Source of the DNA: Clostridiaceae bacterium
Lineage (GTDB): Bacteria; Bacillota; Clostridia; Lachnospirales; Lachnospiraceae
Assembly (NCBI GenBank): GCA_902362725.1
Contig: CABIXM010000020.1
Span: forward strand, 1-64,000
Direction of reading: 5' to 3'
DNA: 64,000 nucleotides
Below are positions 1 through 11,106 of the stretch, piece by piece. The position numbers and the translations under genes were made by a program. Positions within the stretch are counted from its first letter, which is position 1. Every line of letters begins with the position of its first letter. The notes below the pieces were generated by a model, which was not told where the DNA came from, did no database searches, and was given only the letters and a program-made list of their open reading frames with translations.

Positions 1-1
1 C

Positions 2-70
2 ATAGCTGTGGCTTATTCACTGAGATATGAAAGGTTGAAAAACCTTGAATTTTCAATAAAAAACACTTGA
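2..70 (+). CDS. 3' end of an unidentified gene (cut by window edge)
   Basis: An open frame enters from the left edge and ends at a TGA after 22 codons (AVAYSLRYERLKN is part of it). It lies just ahead of the defence-like cluster and has the same AT-rich composition. Too little is present to name a family. Confidence 0.35.
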   Translation: MAVAYSLRYERLKNLEFSIKNT

Positions 71-114
71 TTATATGAGGAGGAAAATATCAGGAGTTTG
101 AAAAGAAAAAGGGA

Positions 115-288
115 ATGTCCCCAAGTGAATACTGTAAATCTGTTTTGAAAATGAAAAATGTGAAAAGTGTTGCGTTTGTTAAAGAATATTTTTCAGATAT
201 ATTTGTGCTCGAAAAAAGTCTTCAGGAATACAAAAGATTATCTAAAGTTCGGAAAAATGAAAAAACAATATATGATCTGATTAAATAA
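115..288 (+). CDS. possible small protein, 57 aa, unrecognised
   Basis: ATG at 115 opens a 57-codon frame ending in TAA TAA. It begins MSPSEYCKSV and is lysine-rich and probably helical. The frame stays open about 12 codons upstream of the ATG without another start, and the ribosome binding site is poor. It may be a real small gene or the 3' remnant of a larger one. No family is recognised; the neighbours are the HEPN-like genes downstream. Confidence 0.3.
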   Translation: MSPSEYCKSVLKMKNVKSVAFVKEYFSDIFVLEKSLQEYKRLSKVRKNEKTIYDLIK

Positions 289-382
289 TAAAGGTTTTAA
301 TGGATCTAAGAATATAGTTTGACTTAATGAGGAAAACTATATCAAAGATGTTTATATTGTAGTGGATTGGAGTTGAAAAAGC

Positions 383-1024
383 ATGAAAGTTTTTAAAGAA
401 ACAGGGTATATGGAGCAATCTGCACATTTTGGTTGGCAGAATAAAGATTTAGCATTGTATGGATTGAGAGAAGGATACAAAAATAGTGCAGATACTTTGG
501 TGGAATATGTGTTACAGCACGGGGAAAATCCTAAAATATTGGATACGTATATTTTCCCTATTTTATTTTCATATAGACATTGTATTGAGATATCGTTAAA
601 GCATATTTATCGAAGAGCCCTAGGGGAAATGCCATCAGGGGGTCACAATTTGTTGATTTTATGGGAAAATGTTAAAACTAAGGTTATAAATGAAATGATA
701 TGTTCAGAAGAGTTTTTGAAGTATATCAAAGAGTATAAAGAAAATTACATACATTATTCTCTTGATGGGATAAAATTAACGGAGATAAAAGCAATGTTAA
801 AGGAGATACAGGAAGCTAACCAATACAGTGAAGAAATTAATCCTAGTAATAAACAAATAGATCAAAATGCAGAGGTATGGCGTTATTTAATTAGTACAGA
901 TGAAAATCTATTTTTTTCATGCGGACATACCATTGATTATACGGTGTTGAGAGATAGTATAAATCATATTTATGAAATTTTAACTTATTTGTATGATGTA
1001 GTAGATGAATATTTGAGTTGGTAA
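383..1024 (+). CDS. HEPN-like protein, 213 aa (putative defence-associated)
   Basis: This is an all-helical-looking 213-aa protein. Around residues 57-70 it carries a Y-R-H-C-I-E-I-S-L-K segment, followed by a G-H-N-L-L-I-L-W segment near residue 88. That pairing is typical of uncharacterised HEPN-like proteins in bacterial defence loci; the assignment is by pattern and is tentative. The classic Rx4-6H catalytic motif is not obvious, so RNase activity is not claimed. The next gene follows within 20 bases, and four genes in a row point the same way, suggesting one operon ending with the primase-helicase. Codon use is AT-rich, unlike the core genes to the right. Confidence 0.5.
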   Translation: MKVFKETGYMEQSAHFGWQNKDLALYGLREGYKNSADTLVEYVLQHGENPKILDTYIFPILFSYRHCIEISLKHIYRRALGEMPSGGHNLLILWENVKTKVINEMICSEEFLKYIKEYKENYIHYSLDGIKLTEIKAMLKEIQEANQYSEEINPSNKQIDQNAEVWRYLISTDENLFFSCGHTIDYTVLRDSINHIYEILTYLYDVVDEYLSW

Positions 1025-1040
1025 AATGGGAGGTTATTCG

Positions 1041-2480
1041 GTGGACAGGGTACAGCTTTCAAAGCACGTGAAGAAAGGGGACACATTATATACGCCATTT
1101 ACTGATCCAGGAGGAATAGGTTCTACATTAAAATTATCAAGTTGGTCTCAGAAGAGCTTGCCAGAATTTTTATGGATAGGATTAATAATATTTAAACAAG
1201 GGCGAAAGCGTGGCTTAGAAAATTTATACAAAATTATTGATGAGTTGAATAATAATGAGATGTGTATTCCTCAATTTTCAAAAATACATAAGATGGAAAA
1301 AGCAAAGAAGGAAAAGTATTGGTCAATTGTCTTAAAATATGTTTCGGTAGAGGTATTAGCACCGTTTACAATCGTTGTAACACCAGATATAGATGATGTA
1401 TTTTATAATGTTTTCTTTGATTCTGGCATGGAGATTGACAAGGGTATTTCGGAAATGTTTTCCATTGTTAAAGAGTGCAATAAGTTTCATGATGAGCTTA
1501 CAACAGATATTTGTTTTGCAGTTGATTGGTTCTATGTGAAAAGAGGAAATGTATTTATTTCAAACAAAATAGATATACTTCCTAAAGCGCTAACTGATTA
1601 CTATAAATATGAACATTTTGATGAAGAAATGAGAATGTATAGACCAGTAATCAGATCAACTTTTCAAGCTTTAGGTAATAGGGATTGCAGCAACGAGTTT
1701 TCGACGGTGGTATGGGAACGTTTGGGCGAAATATCAGAATGTAATCCATTGATGGTCCTGTGGAAAGAAAATGATGATATGATTTTTTATGAAAAAACAA
1801 CAAAGGTTATGGATTATATAGCGGCAACTAATGAAGATAAAAAGATGGATATTAAGTATGCTGTTGTCATGGGAATTACGTGTTATATTTATAAGATATA
1901 TAAAGAAATTATGGAAAGAAATTTACAAACAGATATTAGTGGAAGAATATTGTTTAGAACAATGATTGAATCATACATTAATTTAAAATATATTATGCTT
2001 CAGGAAACGGAAGTCCCAGATGTTTATGAACGATTTAAGGCTTACGGGATCGGAAAGTACAAGCTTATTATGGCAAAAATGAGAGAAGAAAAATATGCTG
2101 TTTCAAGCGAAGCACAGATAGAGCAAAAATTGATGGAATTATTAGTCAATGAGGATATGGATGAGAGCTTTGTTGATATGAGTTTAGGATATTTTGATAA
2201 AACCCAAATTAATAAGAAATTTTTAAAGTGTGATGAACAGATGTTATATGAAATGTATTATGAGTATGACACTAATTATACACATGGATTTTGGGGAGCT
2301 ATTAGAGAATCATCAATGTTAATATGTGATAATCCGTCGCATAATTATCATACGATTCCTGATTATTACGCGGAACAGAAATTAAAAAGTGTTTATGCGG
2401 ATTGCGAGATGCTTATGAAAAAAGTATTTGCTCTTATTTCGGACTATATTGAACTGCCAAGTTTTTATTTAAAGGAGTAA
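1041..2480 (+). CDS. DUF5677-like protein, about 480 aa
   Basis: The C-terminal half has a helix resembling R-T-M-I-E-S-Y-I-N-L-K-Y-I (about residues 310-322) and, later, a Y-D-T-N-Y-T-H-G-F segment. This spacing resembles the DUF5677 family, which is probably HEPN-related. The N-terminal half is unrecognised. The start was moved from ATG 1026 to GTG 1041 because GGGAGG (1028-1033) sits seven bases ahead of the GTG, whereas the ATG lacks a binding site. The gene begins directly after the 213-aa HEPN-like gene and 23 bases before the 355-aa gene, so co-transcription is likely. The role is unknown; defence is inferred from the neighbours. Confidence 0.5.
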   Translation: MDRVQLSKHVKKGDTLYTPFTDPGGIGSTLKLSSWSQKSLPEFLWIGLIIFKQGRKRGLENLYKIIDELNNNEMCIPQFSKIHKMEKAKKEKYWSIVLKYVSVEVLAPFTIVVTPDIDDVFYNVFFDSGMEIDKGISEMFSIVKECNKFHDELTTDICFAVDWFYVKRGNVFISNKIDILPKALTDYYKYEHFDEEMRMYRPVIRSTFQALGNRDCSNEFSTVVWERLGEISECNPLMVLWKENDDMIFYEKTTKVMDYIAATNEDKKMDIKYAVVMGITCYIYKIYKEIMERNLQTDISGRILFRTMIESYINLKYIMLQETEVPDVYERFKAYGIGKYKLIMAKMREEKYAVSSEAQIEQKLMELLVNEDMDESFVDMSLGYFDKTQINKKFLKCDEQMLYEMYYEYDTNYTHGFWGAIRESSMLICDNPSHNYHTIPDYYAEQKLKSVYADCEMLMKKVFALISDYIELPSFYLKE

Positions 2481-2503
2481 TTATTTCTAGGAGATGATTT
2501 GCT

Positions 2504-3571
2504 TTGATAGAGAAAAAATATATTAATAAAATAATGGCTGAATATCTTTCAATACTCGAAAAATATGAGGATCCCATTAAAGAGTTCAAACAAGAAGATA
2601 TAAAAAGATTTATAGGGGAAGTACGATTGTTCTGGTATCGAAAACGGAGATATATTAGGTATTTTATGGCTAATATAGAAAAGAAGGATGCAGTGGCTTA
2701 TTTGGCTGGTGCCATGAGAGTAGATATTGCTACTGGGGGACATTTTGATTATGTATTGGTGGGAAAATATAGAATTGTCAATGAGCCTATCATGAAATTA
2801 TCTACATTCTACAAAGGTACTGAAAAGGAAATAAATTTTGAATATACGAATCAATATTTGAAGGATTGTGTAGAGGATTTGTTATTAATTTTAAGGAAAT
2901 ATTCACGAGATTTTTGCGTCTTGCCAATAGAGCCATTTATTGCTTCAAATATGGAAGAATATAATTCAATACTAATAGATGCGGCAGAAAGAATGGTAGC
3001 AGCAATGTTTGGAATAGATGATTCTGAATTGAAAAGCATAATAGAATCGGAGTGTTCATATGAAGAAATAGAATCTAAACTTTTACCTGGTATGCGTGAA
3101 AAATTGATTTTTGTTTCGTGGAAAGATTCGCAATTGTCGTTGAGAGACAAATGTAAGCGATACTTGGAGGTGAATGGAGATGTAATGCCGGTTATAAAAG
3201 AGTTCTCGGAATCGCAAATATTTTATGCGATTGCTCATCAATATTGTATGCAGGGACTCGCAATTGCGAATCTGATGCATAACTATAAGATGATTCCGTT
3301 TATTAGAAATGATGTGACGTTTCAGTTTTTTGCATTAATTTTCTATTCAAATATAATGGATGATTTATCGAAGCATGATTATTTACAGGTTTATGTTCCG
3401 TATGTACTTCAGCGAACAATAGATTTTTCAGATAAAGCATATGATGAATTAGTTGATGTAGCTGGAAATGGAAAATTAGTAAATTATATTATTGATTATT
3501 GTGAAGAACAAAACATCAATTCCCTTACGGCGGAAGATATACTACATTGTGTTGACAGGTTCTATTACTAG
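2504..3571 (+). CDS. uncharacterised protein, 355 aa
   Basis: A TTG start at 2504 is supported by an AGGAGA site about nine bases upstream, and no ATG is as well placed. The protein is soluble and helix-rich with no membrane segment. It has scattered charged helices and a tyrosine-rich C-terminus. I recognise no domain. It sits between the DUF5677-like gene and the primase-helicase, 31 bases from the latter's start, so it is probably a member of the same conflict operon. It may be a helper or specificity subunit; this is inference from position only. Confidence 0.55.
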   Translation: MIEKKYINKIMAEYLSILEKYEDPIKEFKQEDIKRFIGEVRLFWYRKRRYIRYFMANIEKKDAVAYLAGAMRVDIATGGHFDYVLVGKYRIVNEPIMKLSTFYKGTEKEINFEYTNQYLKDCVEDLLLILRKYSRDFCVLPIEPFIASNMEEYNSILIDAAERMVAAMFGIDDSELKSIIESECSYEEIESKLLPGMREKLIFVSWKDSQLSLRDKCKRYLEVNGDVMPVIKEFSESQIFYAIAHQYCMQGLAIANLMHNYKMIPFIRNDVTFQFFALIFYSNIMDDLSKHDYLQVYVPYVLQRTIDFSDKAYDELVDVAGNGKLVNYIIDYCEEQNINSLTAEDILHCVDRFYY

Positions 3572-3602
3572 TTGTTTAGAGAAATACGAAGGAAGATATT
3601 AT

Positions 3603-6557
3603 ATGAACATAGAAGCATACAATCTGGACACTCTGCGTAAATTAGTCCGTAAATTGGAAAAAGAAAATCAAAGTCTAAAAGAAAAACTGGATGAAGCCAA
3701 TATTCCATATAATTCAGAGGATGTTTTCAATGAATTTTCCGAAGAAAACACAGAGTACGATCTGGATCAGGGTGGGAGAATTATAGAACGCTATATTACA
3801 GAAGATATGGCTAAATGGTATTTTTCTATGTTCTGGGGAAGAAATGATGTCTATGCGAAACGGGGAAGTAAAGGCGGTTATTTTCCGCAATGCAATAATC
3901 GGTGGAATAATGCCTTATGTCCGAAACAAAGGAAACTTAAAATGACCTGTGATGAGTGTGAGTACAGGGATTGGACAAAACTTACATTAGATAAAATAAT
4001 TGCGCATCTGGTAGGATATAAAGAAGATGGATCGGATGTCCTGGGAATATATCCGCTTTTCCCGGATGGAACCTGCAGATTTCTGGTATTTGATTTTGAT
4101 AATCATGAAAAGGGTGCGCAGGAAACAGATTTCGCGAATACAGACAATGAATGGAAGGAAGAAGTAAGCGCATTACGGAGGATGTGCGAACTAAATGGGA
4201 TAAATCCGTTAGTAGAGCGTTCACGTTCTGGTCGTGGGGCTCATGTTTGGATATTTTTCAAAAAGCCGATACCGGCATCTCTGGCAAGAAATTTTGGTTA
4301 TATGCTGTTGGATAAAGGCTCGGCATCCGTAAATATGAAATCATTTCATTATTACGATCGAATGTATCCTTCACAGGATGTGACAAGCGGTATCGGAAAT
4401 TTAATTGCACTGCCGTTGCAGGGGCAGGCATTGAAAAGAGGAAACAGTGCATTTGTGGATGAAAGCTGGAATGCATATCCAGAACAATGGGACACATTGC
4501 TGAATCATACCAGAAAGCTGGAACAGAAAGAGATTGAGCAATGTATAGAAAAATGGAAAACAGAAAATAGGCCGCTGGAAAAGGGCAACGAAGAGAAAGT
4601 TTTTGAAAATAGGCCAAAGCCATGGAAGAGGAGGGAGAAACTTTCTGCAAATGATATTACAGGTAAATTACATCTGGTATTCAATGATGGTATCTATATA
4701 GATACTTTAAATCTCACGCCTAAAATTCAAAATCAAATCAGAAGTAGGGCGGCCTTTGATAATCCGGTCTTTTATAAAAACAGGAGACTGGGATATTCCA
4801 ATTATTATAATTTCAGCACAGTTTATATGGGAAAGGATGTGGATGGATATATCCGTATACCGAGAGGCCTGAGTGAAAAATTAATAAGTGAATGTATGGA
4901 TGCTGAAATTGCGTACGACGTTGAGGACATACGTGAAAAAGGTCGGCCCCTCCGAGTATCGTTTAAGGGAGATTTGAGAGTGCAGCAGGATTTGGCGGCA
5001 CAAAGATTATTAGCGTATGACAATGGAATACTAAGTGCAGCTACGGCTTTTGGAAAAACGGTAGTTTGCAGTTATCTGATTGCGGAGAGAAAGGTAAGTA
5101 CATTAATATTGCTTCAAAGCAAAGATTTGTTGGAGCAGTGGGTGGATGAGCTGAATCATTTTTTAGATATTGATGAAGAATTGCCCACTTATAGGACAAA
5201 AACCGGGCGGATAAAGAAGCGTAGTAGTGTGATTGGCGTATTACACGGAGGAAAAAATACGCTGACTGGAATCGTAGATGTAGCAATGGTGGGCTCCATA
5301 TACGGCAAGGGTGAGTTCAACGAACTACTGAATACATATGGAATGGTGATTATGGATGAATGCCATCATGCGGCAGCGAATACAGCAGTGGAGGTCCTGC
5401 AAAAAGTAAATGCCAGATATGTGTATGGCGTGTCGGCGACAATAAAGAGGGATGATAACCTTGAGAAGATCATTTATATGCTTTTGGGGCCGGTGCGGCA
5501 CAGCTTTACGGCAAAAGAGCGTGCGATAGAACAGGGAATAGAGCATTTAGTTTACCCGAGATATACCAGAATTGTTGATACACTGGAATCAGGAAAAGAT
5601 GTCACGGCAGCTTTCAATGTTATAAGCAAGAGTAAGTTAAGGAATGAGCAGATAAAATCGGATATACAAGAGTGCGTTGTTATGGGAAGAACGCCCGTTG
5701 TTTTGACGCGTCAGAAAGAACAGGCAAAAATGCTATATGATGAATTGCAGGGAATTGCAGAATATGTATTTCTTCTATATGGCGGTAACACAGATAAGGC
5801 CAATAAGGAAATAAGAGAAGAAATAAAGAGGGTTGCACCGGATAAAAGTATGATTTTAATTGCGACAGGACAGAAAATAGGGGAAGGCTTTGACTGTCCC
5901 AGGCTTGATACTCTGATGTTTGCAGCTCCGGTATCATTTCCGGGCAGACTGGAGCAGTATGTGGGCAGATTAAACCGTGATTACCCGGACAAAAAAGATG
6001 TCATTGTTTACGATTATGTGGATTCACATATGTACTATTTTAACAAAATGTATGCGAAACGATTGCGGACATATAAGAAAATGGGTTTTAAGGTATTAAG
6101 TAATATGACGGAAAATAAACAATCCGTTCATGCAATTTACAGTTCTGACAATTATGTGGATGTATTTGAACAGGATCTGGCAAAAGCGAATCATAATATC
6201 ATAATTTCAAGCCCGACAATTACAGCAGATAAGATGGAACGCTTTCTTTATATTTTAAAGCCACGGCAGGAGGCGGGAGTAAAAGTAAGCGTAATGCTTA
6301 CAGATCCGGAATACAAATGTTATGGAAATGTAGATTTTTATTTGAATTTGATAGCGCAGATGCGGGCAGTTGGCATTCAGGTGACTCGGACAAAAGAAGA
6401 TAAAGAATGCTTTGCTGTCATTGATAATGAGCTGGTATGGCATGGTGGAATGAACTTATTGGGAAAAGTCGATGCCTGGGATAATCTGATAAGGATAAAA
6501 TCGGAAAGTGTGGCACAGGAATTAATGGGGATGATACAGGAAGAACTGCGACAATAG
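3603..6557 (+). CDS. TOTE-type conflict protein: zinc cluster, primase, helicase and PLD-like domains, 984 aa
   Basis: ATG 3603 has an AAGGAAG site and is preferred to upstream in-frame starts that overlap the previous gene. Domains in order: a coiled coil (about 8-35); a cysteine cluster (about 95-125, spacing C..C..CDEC); an archaeo-eukaryotic primase-like domain with D164-F-D166 and a GRGAH motif ending at His214; a superfamily-2 helicase with GKT near 484-486, DECHH from 585, SAT, and a motif VI-like Q-Y-V-G-R-L-N-R; and a C-terminal PLD-like domain where the expected HxK is replaced. This architecture matches the TOTE conflict systems, inferred anti-invader complexes. It is the last gene of the left operon and is followed by a terminator. 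Confidence 0.8.
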   Translation: MNIEAYNLDTLRKLVRKLEKENQSLKEKLDEANIPYNSEDVFNEFSEENTEYDLDQGGRIIERYITEDMAKWYFSMFWGRNDVYAKRGSKGGYFPQCNNRWNNALCPKQRKLKMTCDECEYRDWTKLTLDKIIAHLVGYKEDGSDVLGIYPLFPDGTCRFLVFDFDNHEKGAQETDFANTDNEWKEEVSALRRMCELNGINPLVERSRSGRGAHVWIFFKKPIPASLARNFGYMLLDKGSASVNMKSFHYYDRMYPSQDVTSGIGNLIALPLQGQALKRGNSAFVDESWNAYPEQWDTLLNHTRKLEQKEIEQCIEKWKTENRPLEKGNEEKVFENRPKPWKRREKLSANDITGKLHLVFNDGIYIDTLNLTPKIQNQIRSRAAFDNPVFYKNRRLGYSNYYNFSTVYMGKDVDGYIRIPRGLSEKLISECMDAEIAYDVEDIREKGRPLRVSFKGDLRVQQDLAAQRLLAYDNGILSAATAFGKTVVCSYLIAERKVSTLILLQSKDLLEQWVDELNHFLDIDEELPTYRTKTGRIKKRSSVIGVLHGGKNTLTGIVDVAMVGSIYGKGEFNELLNTYGMVIMDECHHAAANTAVEVLQKVNARYVYGVSATIKRDDNLEKIIYMLLGPVRHSFTAKERAIEQGIEHLVYPRYTRIVDTLESGKDVTAAFNVISKSKLRNEQIKSDIQECVVMGRTPVVLTRQKEQAKMLYDELQGIAEYVFLLYGGNTDKANKEIREEIKRVAPDKSMILIATGQKIGEGFDCPRLDTLMFAAPVSFPGRLEQYVGRLNRDYPDKKDVIVYDYVDSHMYYFNKMYAKRLRTYKKMGFKVLSNMTENKQSVHAIYSSDNYVDVFEQDLAKANHNIIISSPTITADKMERFLYILKPRQEAGVKVSVMLTDPEYKCYGNVDFYLNLIAQMRAVGIQVTRTKEDKECFAVIDNELVWHGGMNLLGKVDAWDNLIRIKSESVAQELMGMIQEELRQ

Positions 6558-6684
6558 ATAGGATGGTATAGCTCGGATAGAGCATCAGTATTAAGGCGAG
6601 GTTGAATAAAATCAATTTATAGCAAGAACATAATTCCAAAAGATTATTTTTGTAACAAGTATATAACATCCTCTGCTCATAAAC

Positions 6685-6730
6685 ATGCGGTTTTAAGCCA
6701 TCCCAAAGGCTTAAAAACCGCATATTTTTT
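6685..6730 (+). terminator. Rho-independent terminator after the TOTE-type operon
   Basis: Arms at 6685-6699 and 6708-6723 pair over 15 bp with one bulged A, followed by a T run to 6730. It closes the left cluster and marks the switch to GC-richer core DNA. Confidence 0.85.
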
Positions 6731-6885
6731 GTAGCAATGACTTGACATCCCCGGGGACATTGTGTGTTTTAGGAAGTATTCCCCAATAATTACTTCTTAA
6801 AAAGAAGTTTTAGCAATGGAAGAGATGCAGAGGGTGGAACGTCTGTGACAGAAAGTAATACAAATTTTATTCTTTGCTCACAGTT

Positions 6886-6914
6886 TGAACACAATTGCCT
6901 GCTACACTACAGAA
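6886..6914 (+). promoter_or_regulatory. probable promoter of the htrA-like gene
   Basis: TTGAAC and TACAGA are separated by 17 bp, 37 bp ahead of the start codon. The rest of 6731-6950 holds a small inverted repeat (CTTCTTAAAAAGAAG, near 6800) and no gene. Confidence 0.45.
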
Positions 6915-6950
6915 TAATGGAACCAAATGAGGAGGAAGGAGTGCATCAGT

Positions 6951-8545
<1,595 letters not shown>

Positions 8546-8565
8546 GGATTTCCTGAAAAGAGAGA

Positions 8566-8607
8566 AGGAGTTGGACTATCCTATATGGACAGGTTCAGCT
8601 CCTTTTT
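8566..8607 (+). terminator. terminator after htrA-like gene
   Basis: AAGGAGTTGGA pairs with TTCAGCTCCTT (two wobble pairs), followed by T's. It lies 20 bases after the protease stop codon. Confidence 0.7.
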
Positions 8608-8694
8608 CTAAACGATTTATATAAAATATGAAATTTTAATTCTTCCTACAAATTTGAAAATTATATGGTATACTGTTTGAAAAGGAGATTTCAT

Positions 8695-10122
8695 ATGCAG
8701 GATAAAGATTACTTAGAAAACGAAAACGAGAATACCACGCCGGACAACGTGGGACAGAATACAATGGACACAAAGGATGACGGACAGGAATATGAGCGTT
8801 TCTGCTTCCTCTGCCGCCGACCGGAGAGCCAGACCGGGAAGCTGATTACCCTGACGGACGGCATCAGCGTCTGCCCGGACTGCATGCAGAAGACCATGGA
8901 CACCATCCAGAACGGCAATATTGACTTCTCCAGACTGCAGGGCGTCAACTTCCTGAACCTTTCGGATCTGCAGAACATGATGCCCAATCAGCAGCAGGTG
9001 AAGAAGAAAAAACCGAAGAAGGAGGAGCCCAGGCAGGAGTTCGATATCCGGACTATCCCGGCTCCCCATAAGCTGAAGGCCAGCCTGGACGAGTATGTCA
9101 TCGGACAGGCTCATGCCAAGAAGGTTATTTCCGTGGCCGTATACAATCACTATAAGCGTGTGGCCACAGGAACTCAGGACGATATCGAGATCGAGAAGTC
9201 CAACATTCTGCTCATCGGTCCCACCGGAAGCGGCAAGACCTATCTGGTGAAGACCCTGGCGAAGCTTCTGGACGTGCCCCTGGCCATTGCGGACGCCACA
9301 TCCCTGACTGAGGCGGGCTATATCGGTGACGACATCGAGAGCGTCATCTCCAAGCTTCTGGCTGCGGCAGACAATGACGTGGAGAAGGCTGAGCGGGGCA
9401 TCGTTTTCATCGATGAGATTGACAAGATTGCGAAGAAAAAGGACACCCATCACCGGGACGTCAGTGGCGAATCTGTGCAGCAGGGGCTCTTAAAGCTTCT
9501 GGAGGGCGCGGAGGTGGAAGTGCCGGTGGGCGCCAGCAGTAAGAACGCTATGGTTCCCCTGACCACCGTGAATACCCGTAATATCCTCTTTATCTGCGGC
9601 GGCGCGTTCCCGGATCTGGAAAATGTCATCAAGGAACGTCTGAACCAGAAGTCCTCTATGGGCTTCCAGGCGGATCTGAAAGATAAATACGACAAGGAGC
9701 CGAACCTGCTGTCCAAGGTGACCGTAGAGGATCTGCGGAACTTCGGTATGATCCCCGAGTTTTTGGGACGTCTGCCGATTATCTGCACCTTAAGTAAGCT
9801 GGACAAGGATATGCTGGTGCGTATCTTAAAGGAGCCGAAGAACGCCATTCTCAAGCAATACCAGAAGTTGCTGGCCCTGGACGAGGTGGACTTACAGTTT
9901 AACGACGGGGCGCTGGAGGCCATCGCGGAAGAGGCATTGAAGCGGGATACGGGAGCCCGGGCGCTGCGGGCTATCATTGAGGAATTTATGCTGGATATCA
10001 TGTACGAGGTGCCGAAGGATGACAATATCGGCCGCGTGACGATTACCAGAGAGTATATTGAACATCGGGGCGGCCCGGTTATCGCCATGCGGGGCGTGCT
10101 GGAGCTGGAGCAGCAGGACTAA
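8695..10122 (+). CDS. clpX: ATP-dependent Clp protease ATP-binding subunit ClpX
   Basis: A hexameric AAA+ unfoldase that feeds proteins to ClpP. The start at 8695 has an AAGGAG site; an upstream ATG at 8665 lacks one. An N-terminal zinc-binding domain (C-F-L-C ... C-P-D-C) is followed by a charged linker, the Walker A motif GPTGSGKT, Walker B (I-V-F-I-D-E-I-D), and the ClpX/HslU C-terminal domain with GARALRAI. The length of 475 aa is slightly above the usual 420-430, mainly from a longer acidic N-terminus. An extended -10 (TGGTATACT, ending 8674) lies just upstream. clpP is not adjacent. Confidence 0.95.
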   Translation: MQDKDYLENENENTTPDNVGQNTMDTKDDGQEYERFCFLCRRPESQTGKLITLTDGISVCPDCMQKTMDTIQNGNIDFSRLQGVNFLNLSDLQNMMPNQQQVKKKKPKKEEPRQEFDIRTIPAPHKLKASLDEYVIGQAHAKKVISVAVYNHYKRVATGTQDDIEIEKSNILLIGPTGSGKTYLVKTLAKLLDVPLAIADATSLTEAGYIGDDIESVISKLLAAADNDVEKAERGIVFIDEIDKIAKKKDTHHRDVSGESVQQGLLKLLEGAEVEVPVGASSKNAMVPLTTVNTRNILFICGGAFPDLENVIKERLNQKSSMGFQADLKDKYDKEPNLLSKVTVEDLRNFGMIPEFLGRLPIICTLSKLDKDMLVRILKEPKNAILKQYQKLLALDEVDLQFNDGALEAIAEEALKRDTGARALRAIIEEFMLDIMYEVPKDDNIGRVTITREYIEHRGGPVIAMRGVLELEQQD

Positions 10123-10125
10123 GCG

Positions 10126-11106
10126 ATGAAGGTAAAAAATCATTGCCTGAACCTGTGGAAGGGAGCGGCAGCATTTGCGGTGATCCTGATTCATTGTCCA
10201 CTGCCGGGAGCTCCAGGGCGGATGGGGGAGGCAGTCGCCCGGTTCGCGGTGCCGTTGTTCTTTCTTATCAGCGGGTATTTCGCCTGTGACCGGGACACCG
10301 GGGTGATCAGGCGGCGGGCAGTGCATATCTTCCGACTGTATGTCGGGGCTGTGGCAGTCTATTATCTGTGGGCCGCGGCACAGTATGCGCTGTCTCAGCA
10401 TACGTTCGTGGGAATGGCTGCGAAGCTGTTCCCGGAGGGCGGCAGGACCGTGCCGGAACTGCTGCTCTGGAACCGGACGGCCATGGCGCCTCATCTGTGG
10501 TTTATGGGCGCACTGGTGTACTGCTACCTGTTCGACATGGTGCTGGTGCGGACTCGCCGGGAAGAGAAGGCATATTGGTTGATTCCGGTGCTTCTGGCGG
10601 CCAATCTGCTGCTGGGTGAGGGCCGGGGACTCATTGGCGTCGCAGTGCCGGTGCGCTGGATCCGAAGTTTCTGGCTCACCGGATTGCCCTTTTTCCTGTG
10701 GGGAAGCTGGTTTGCCAGACAGGCGAAGAGAGAAAAGCTTGTGCTGCATACCGGGTGGCTTGTGGCCATCGTGGCAGCGGGCATGCTCCTGACGGTAATG
10801 GAATGCAGGATGACCGACTACAGAGAGCTGTACCTGGGAAGCCTTCTGACGGCGGGCGGCCTGTTTGCCCTGGCGCTGACGTCTCCGGACTTCGGGAAGG
10901 GTGCGGTGCTGACCCGGATCGGGGAACGGGATTCGGCGCAGATGTATCTCTGGCATCTGCTACTGCGCAAGATGGCTGCTGTGATTTTCAGGACAGTCGG
11001 ATTATATGGAACAACAGCCTGTCAGATGCTGACGCCCTTCCTGGTGGGAGTGGCTTCGGTGGCTCTGGCGGAGCTTATAAATGTATTCACCAAAAAGGAG
11101 GTATAG
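10126..11106 (+). CDS. acyltransferase 3 family membrane protein
   Basis: A 326-aa integral membrane protein with about ten hydrophobic segments. It starts with L-N-L-W-K-G and has the early histidine motif (I-L-I-H-C) and the P-L-F-F-L-I-S-G-Y-F segment typical of acyltransferase 3 (OafA/WecH) proteins, which transfer acyl groups to cell-surface sugars. The substrate cannot be read from sequence. It begins three bases after clpX and its stop codon directly precedes the next gene, so it is likely co-transcribed with both. Confidence 0.8.
   Translation: MKVKNHCLNLWKGAAAFAVILIHCPLPGAPGRMGEAVARFAVPLFFLISGYFACDRDTGVIRRRAVHIFRLYVGAVAVYYLWAAAQYALSQHTFVGMAAKLFPEGGRTVPELLLWNRTAMAPHLWFMGALVYCYLFDMVLVRTRREEKAYWLIPVLLAANLLLGEGRGLIGVAVPVRWIRSFWLTGLPFFLWGSWFARQAKREKLVLHTGWLVAIVAAGMLLTVMECRMTDYRELYLGSLLTAGGLFALALTSPDFGKGAVLTRIGERDSAQMYLWHLLLRKMAAVIFRTVGLYGTTACQMLTPFLVGVASVALAELINVFTKKEV

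Noticed and set aside
9892..10956. 354-aa minus-strand frame across clpX/acyltransferase
   Set aside because: Pro/His/Gln-rich antisense composition crossing two real genes.
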